64,000 bases of DNA from Brevibacterium casei CIP 102111 (GTDB taxonomy: Bacteria; Actinomycetota; Actinomycetes; Actinomycetales; Brevibacteriaceae): contig NZ_FXZC01000003.1 in assembly GCF_900169275.1 (NCBI RefSeq), positions 434,001 to 498,000 of the forward strand. The letters are read 5' to 3'. This document shows, piece by piece, positions 63,593 through 64,000 of the stretch. The translations under genes and the position numbers were made by a program. Each line of letters begins with the position of its first letter. Within the stretch, counting starts at the first letter, position 1. Below the pieces are notes generated by a model. That model was not told the DNA's origin. It ran no database searches and saw nothing but the letters and a program-made list of their open reading frames with translations.

Positions 63593-64000
63593 TCACCCGG
63601 CGGCGAGGATCCGTGTCCGCAGGAGCTCCTCGGCATCGGAAACACTGCCGGTCCGCTTGAGCAAGGCGGGAGCGGGTGCCGGACGAATCAATCCACCGGT
63701 CGGGGCGATGACCACTCGGAGACCCGGAGGGATGGGCACGGTCTCGGGGTCGCTCCGCTCGACTGCAGTGCTCAGGCGGTTCTCCGCGCGGGGCGGTGCT
63801 GACTCCTCCGCGCCTGGCGAGTTCACCACGGTCCCCCTCGGTCGCTCAACGCCGGACTCCGGATCATCGCCGAGCATCGGATCATCGCCGAGCATCGGAT
63901 CGCGAGGGGGCGACGAGGCACCCGACGGCGGACTCCCCCGCGGGGGCAGGGTGCTCACCTCGAGCAGGCCTGAGAGCTGCCGGCGCCAATCCGGTCCCGG
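63593..64000 (-). CDS. C-terminal part of an unidentified protein, truncated by the window edge
   Basis: The frame is open from the right edge (…GPDWRRQLSGLLEV) to TGA at 63595-63593, giving 135 codons. The middle is Pro/Ser/Asp-rich with a duplicated DPMLGDD unit; the end (PPGLRVVIAPTGGLIRP, then SDAEELLRTRILAAG) looks folded. I do not recognise the family. A GTG at 63958 could start a short protein, but the coding character continues upstream of it, so truncation is more likely. A terminator follows at 63543-63577. Confidence 0.5.
   Translation of the reverse strand, partial: PGPDWRRQLSGLLEVSTLPPRGSPPSGASSPPRDPMLGDDPMLGDDPESGVERPRGTVVNSPGAEESAPPRAENRLSTAVERSDPETVPIPPGLRVVIAPTGGLIRPAPAPALLKRTGSVSDAEELLRTRILAAG
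63861..63896. repeat. Exact 18-bp tandem duplication in the right-edge gene
   Basis: GGATCATCGCCGAGCATC occurs twice in direct succession (63861-63878, 63879-63896). It keeps the frame and encodes the duplicated DPMLGD-type unit in a linker-like region. Confidence 0.85.

Overview
This window looks like chromosome from a high-GC actinobacterium, most likely Brevibacterium. The clearest marker is a homoprotocatechuate 2,3-dioxygenase whose metal ligands fall at residues 155, 214 and 267 (with His200 and Tyr257), the numbering I recall for the Brevibacterium fuscum enzyme. A DUF222/HNH protein, a MarP-type serine protease, a TadA-associated protein and heavy use of ATGA stop/start overlaps also fit Actinobacteria. 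All functions are assigned from motifs, length and context, without database searches.

Layout. 1-7.4 kb: end of a carboxymuconolactone-decarboxylase-like gene, a DUF779 protein, a DUF222/HNH protein behind a strong promoter and palindrome, a GlxA-type AraC regulator, an alpha/beta hydrolase, a small membrane protein and an AI-2E-type permease. 7.5-17.6 kb: an M3 oligopeptidase fused to a YbaK domain, a VUT queuosine-precursor transporter facing tgt, a homocysteine methyltransferase, a coupled hisC-like/glcD-like pair, and an ECF sigma factor fused to its own zinc-finger anti-sigma, membrane and proline-rich domains.

17.7-43.3 kb is a purine and glyoxylate catabolic island: malate:quinone oxidoreductase, ureidoglycine aminohydrolase, a CitE-like DUF6986 protein, malic enzyme, an IclR regulator, PDH E1, uricase, HIU hydrolase, OHCU decarboxylase, glycerate kinase, Bcp peroxiredoxin, allantoinase, gcl, glxR, hyi, guanine deaminase, the three xdh genes (xdhC is frameshifted) and an AzgA-type purine permease. 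Together they would import and deaminate purines, oxidise them to urate and allantoin, and deliver glyoxylate either to glycerate or, if the CitE-like protein makes malate, to a dicarboxylic-acid cycle. A shared TTCCGTAT-type palindrome lies before four transcription units of the island and is the likely operator of its IclR protein.

43.6-53.8 kb is mostly housekeeping: tRNA-Ser(CGA), tadA and its partner, upp, a winged-helix protein, a membrane-anchored EEP phosphatase-fold protein, a coupled PrsW/MarP protease pair, an LPXTG surface protein and a two-HTH MerR regulator divergent from a DUF6194 gene. 53.8-62.3 kb is a homoprotocatechuate meta-cleavage operon (FAH-RraA fusion, gntR, hpaE, hpaD, hpaH, hpaI) divergent from a flavoprotein phenol-type hydroxylase, with GntR-type palindromes between them. 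The right end has an SRPBCC protein, a membrane protein and a truncated gene.

I saw no CRISPR array, rRNA, transposase or prophage.
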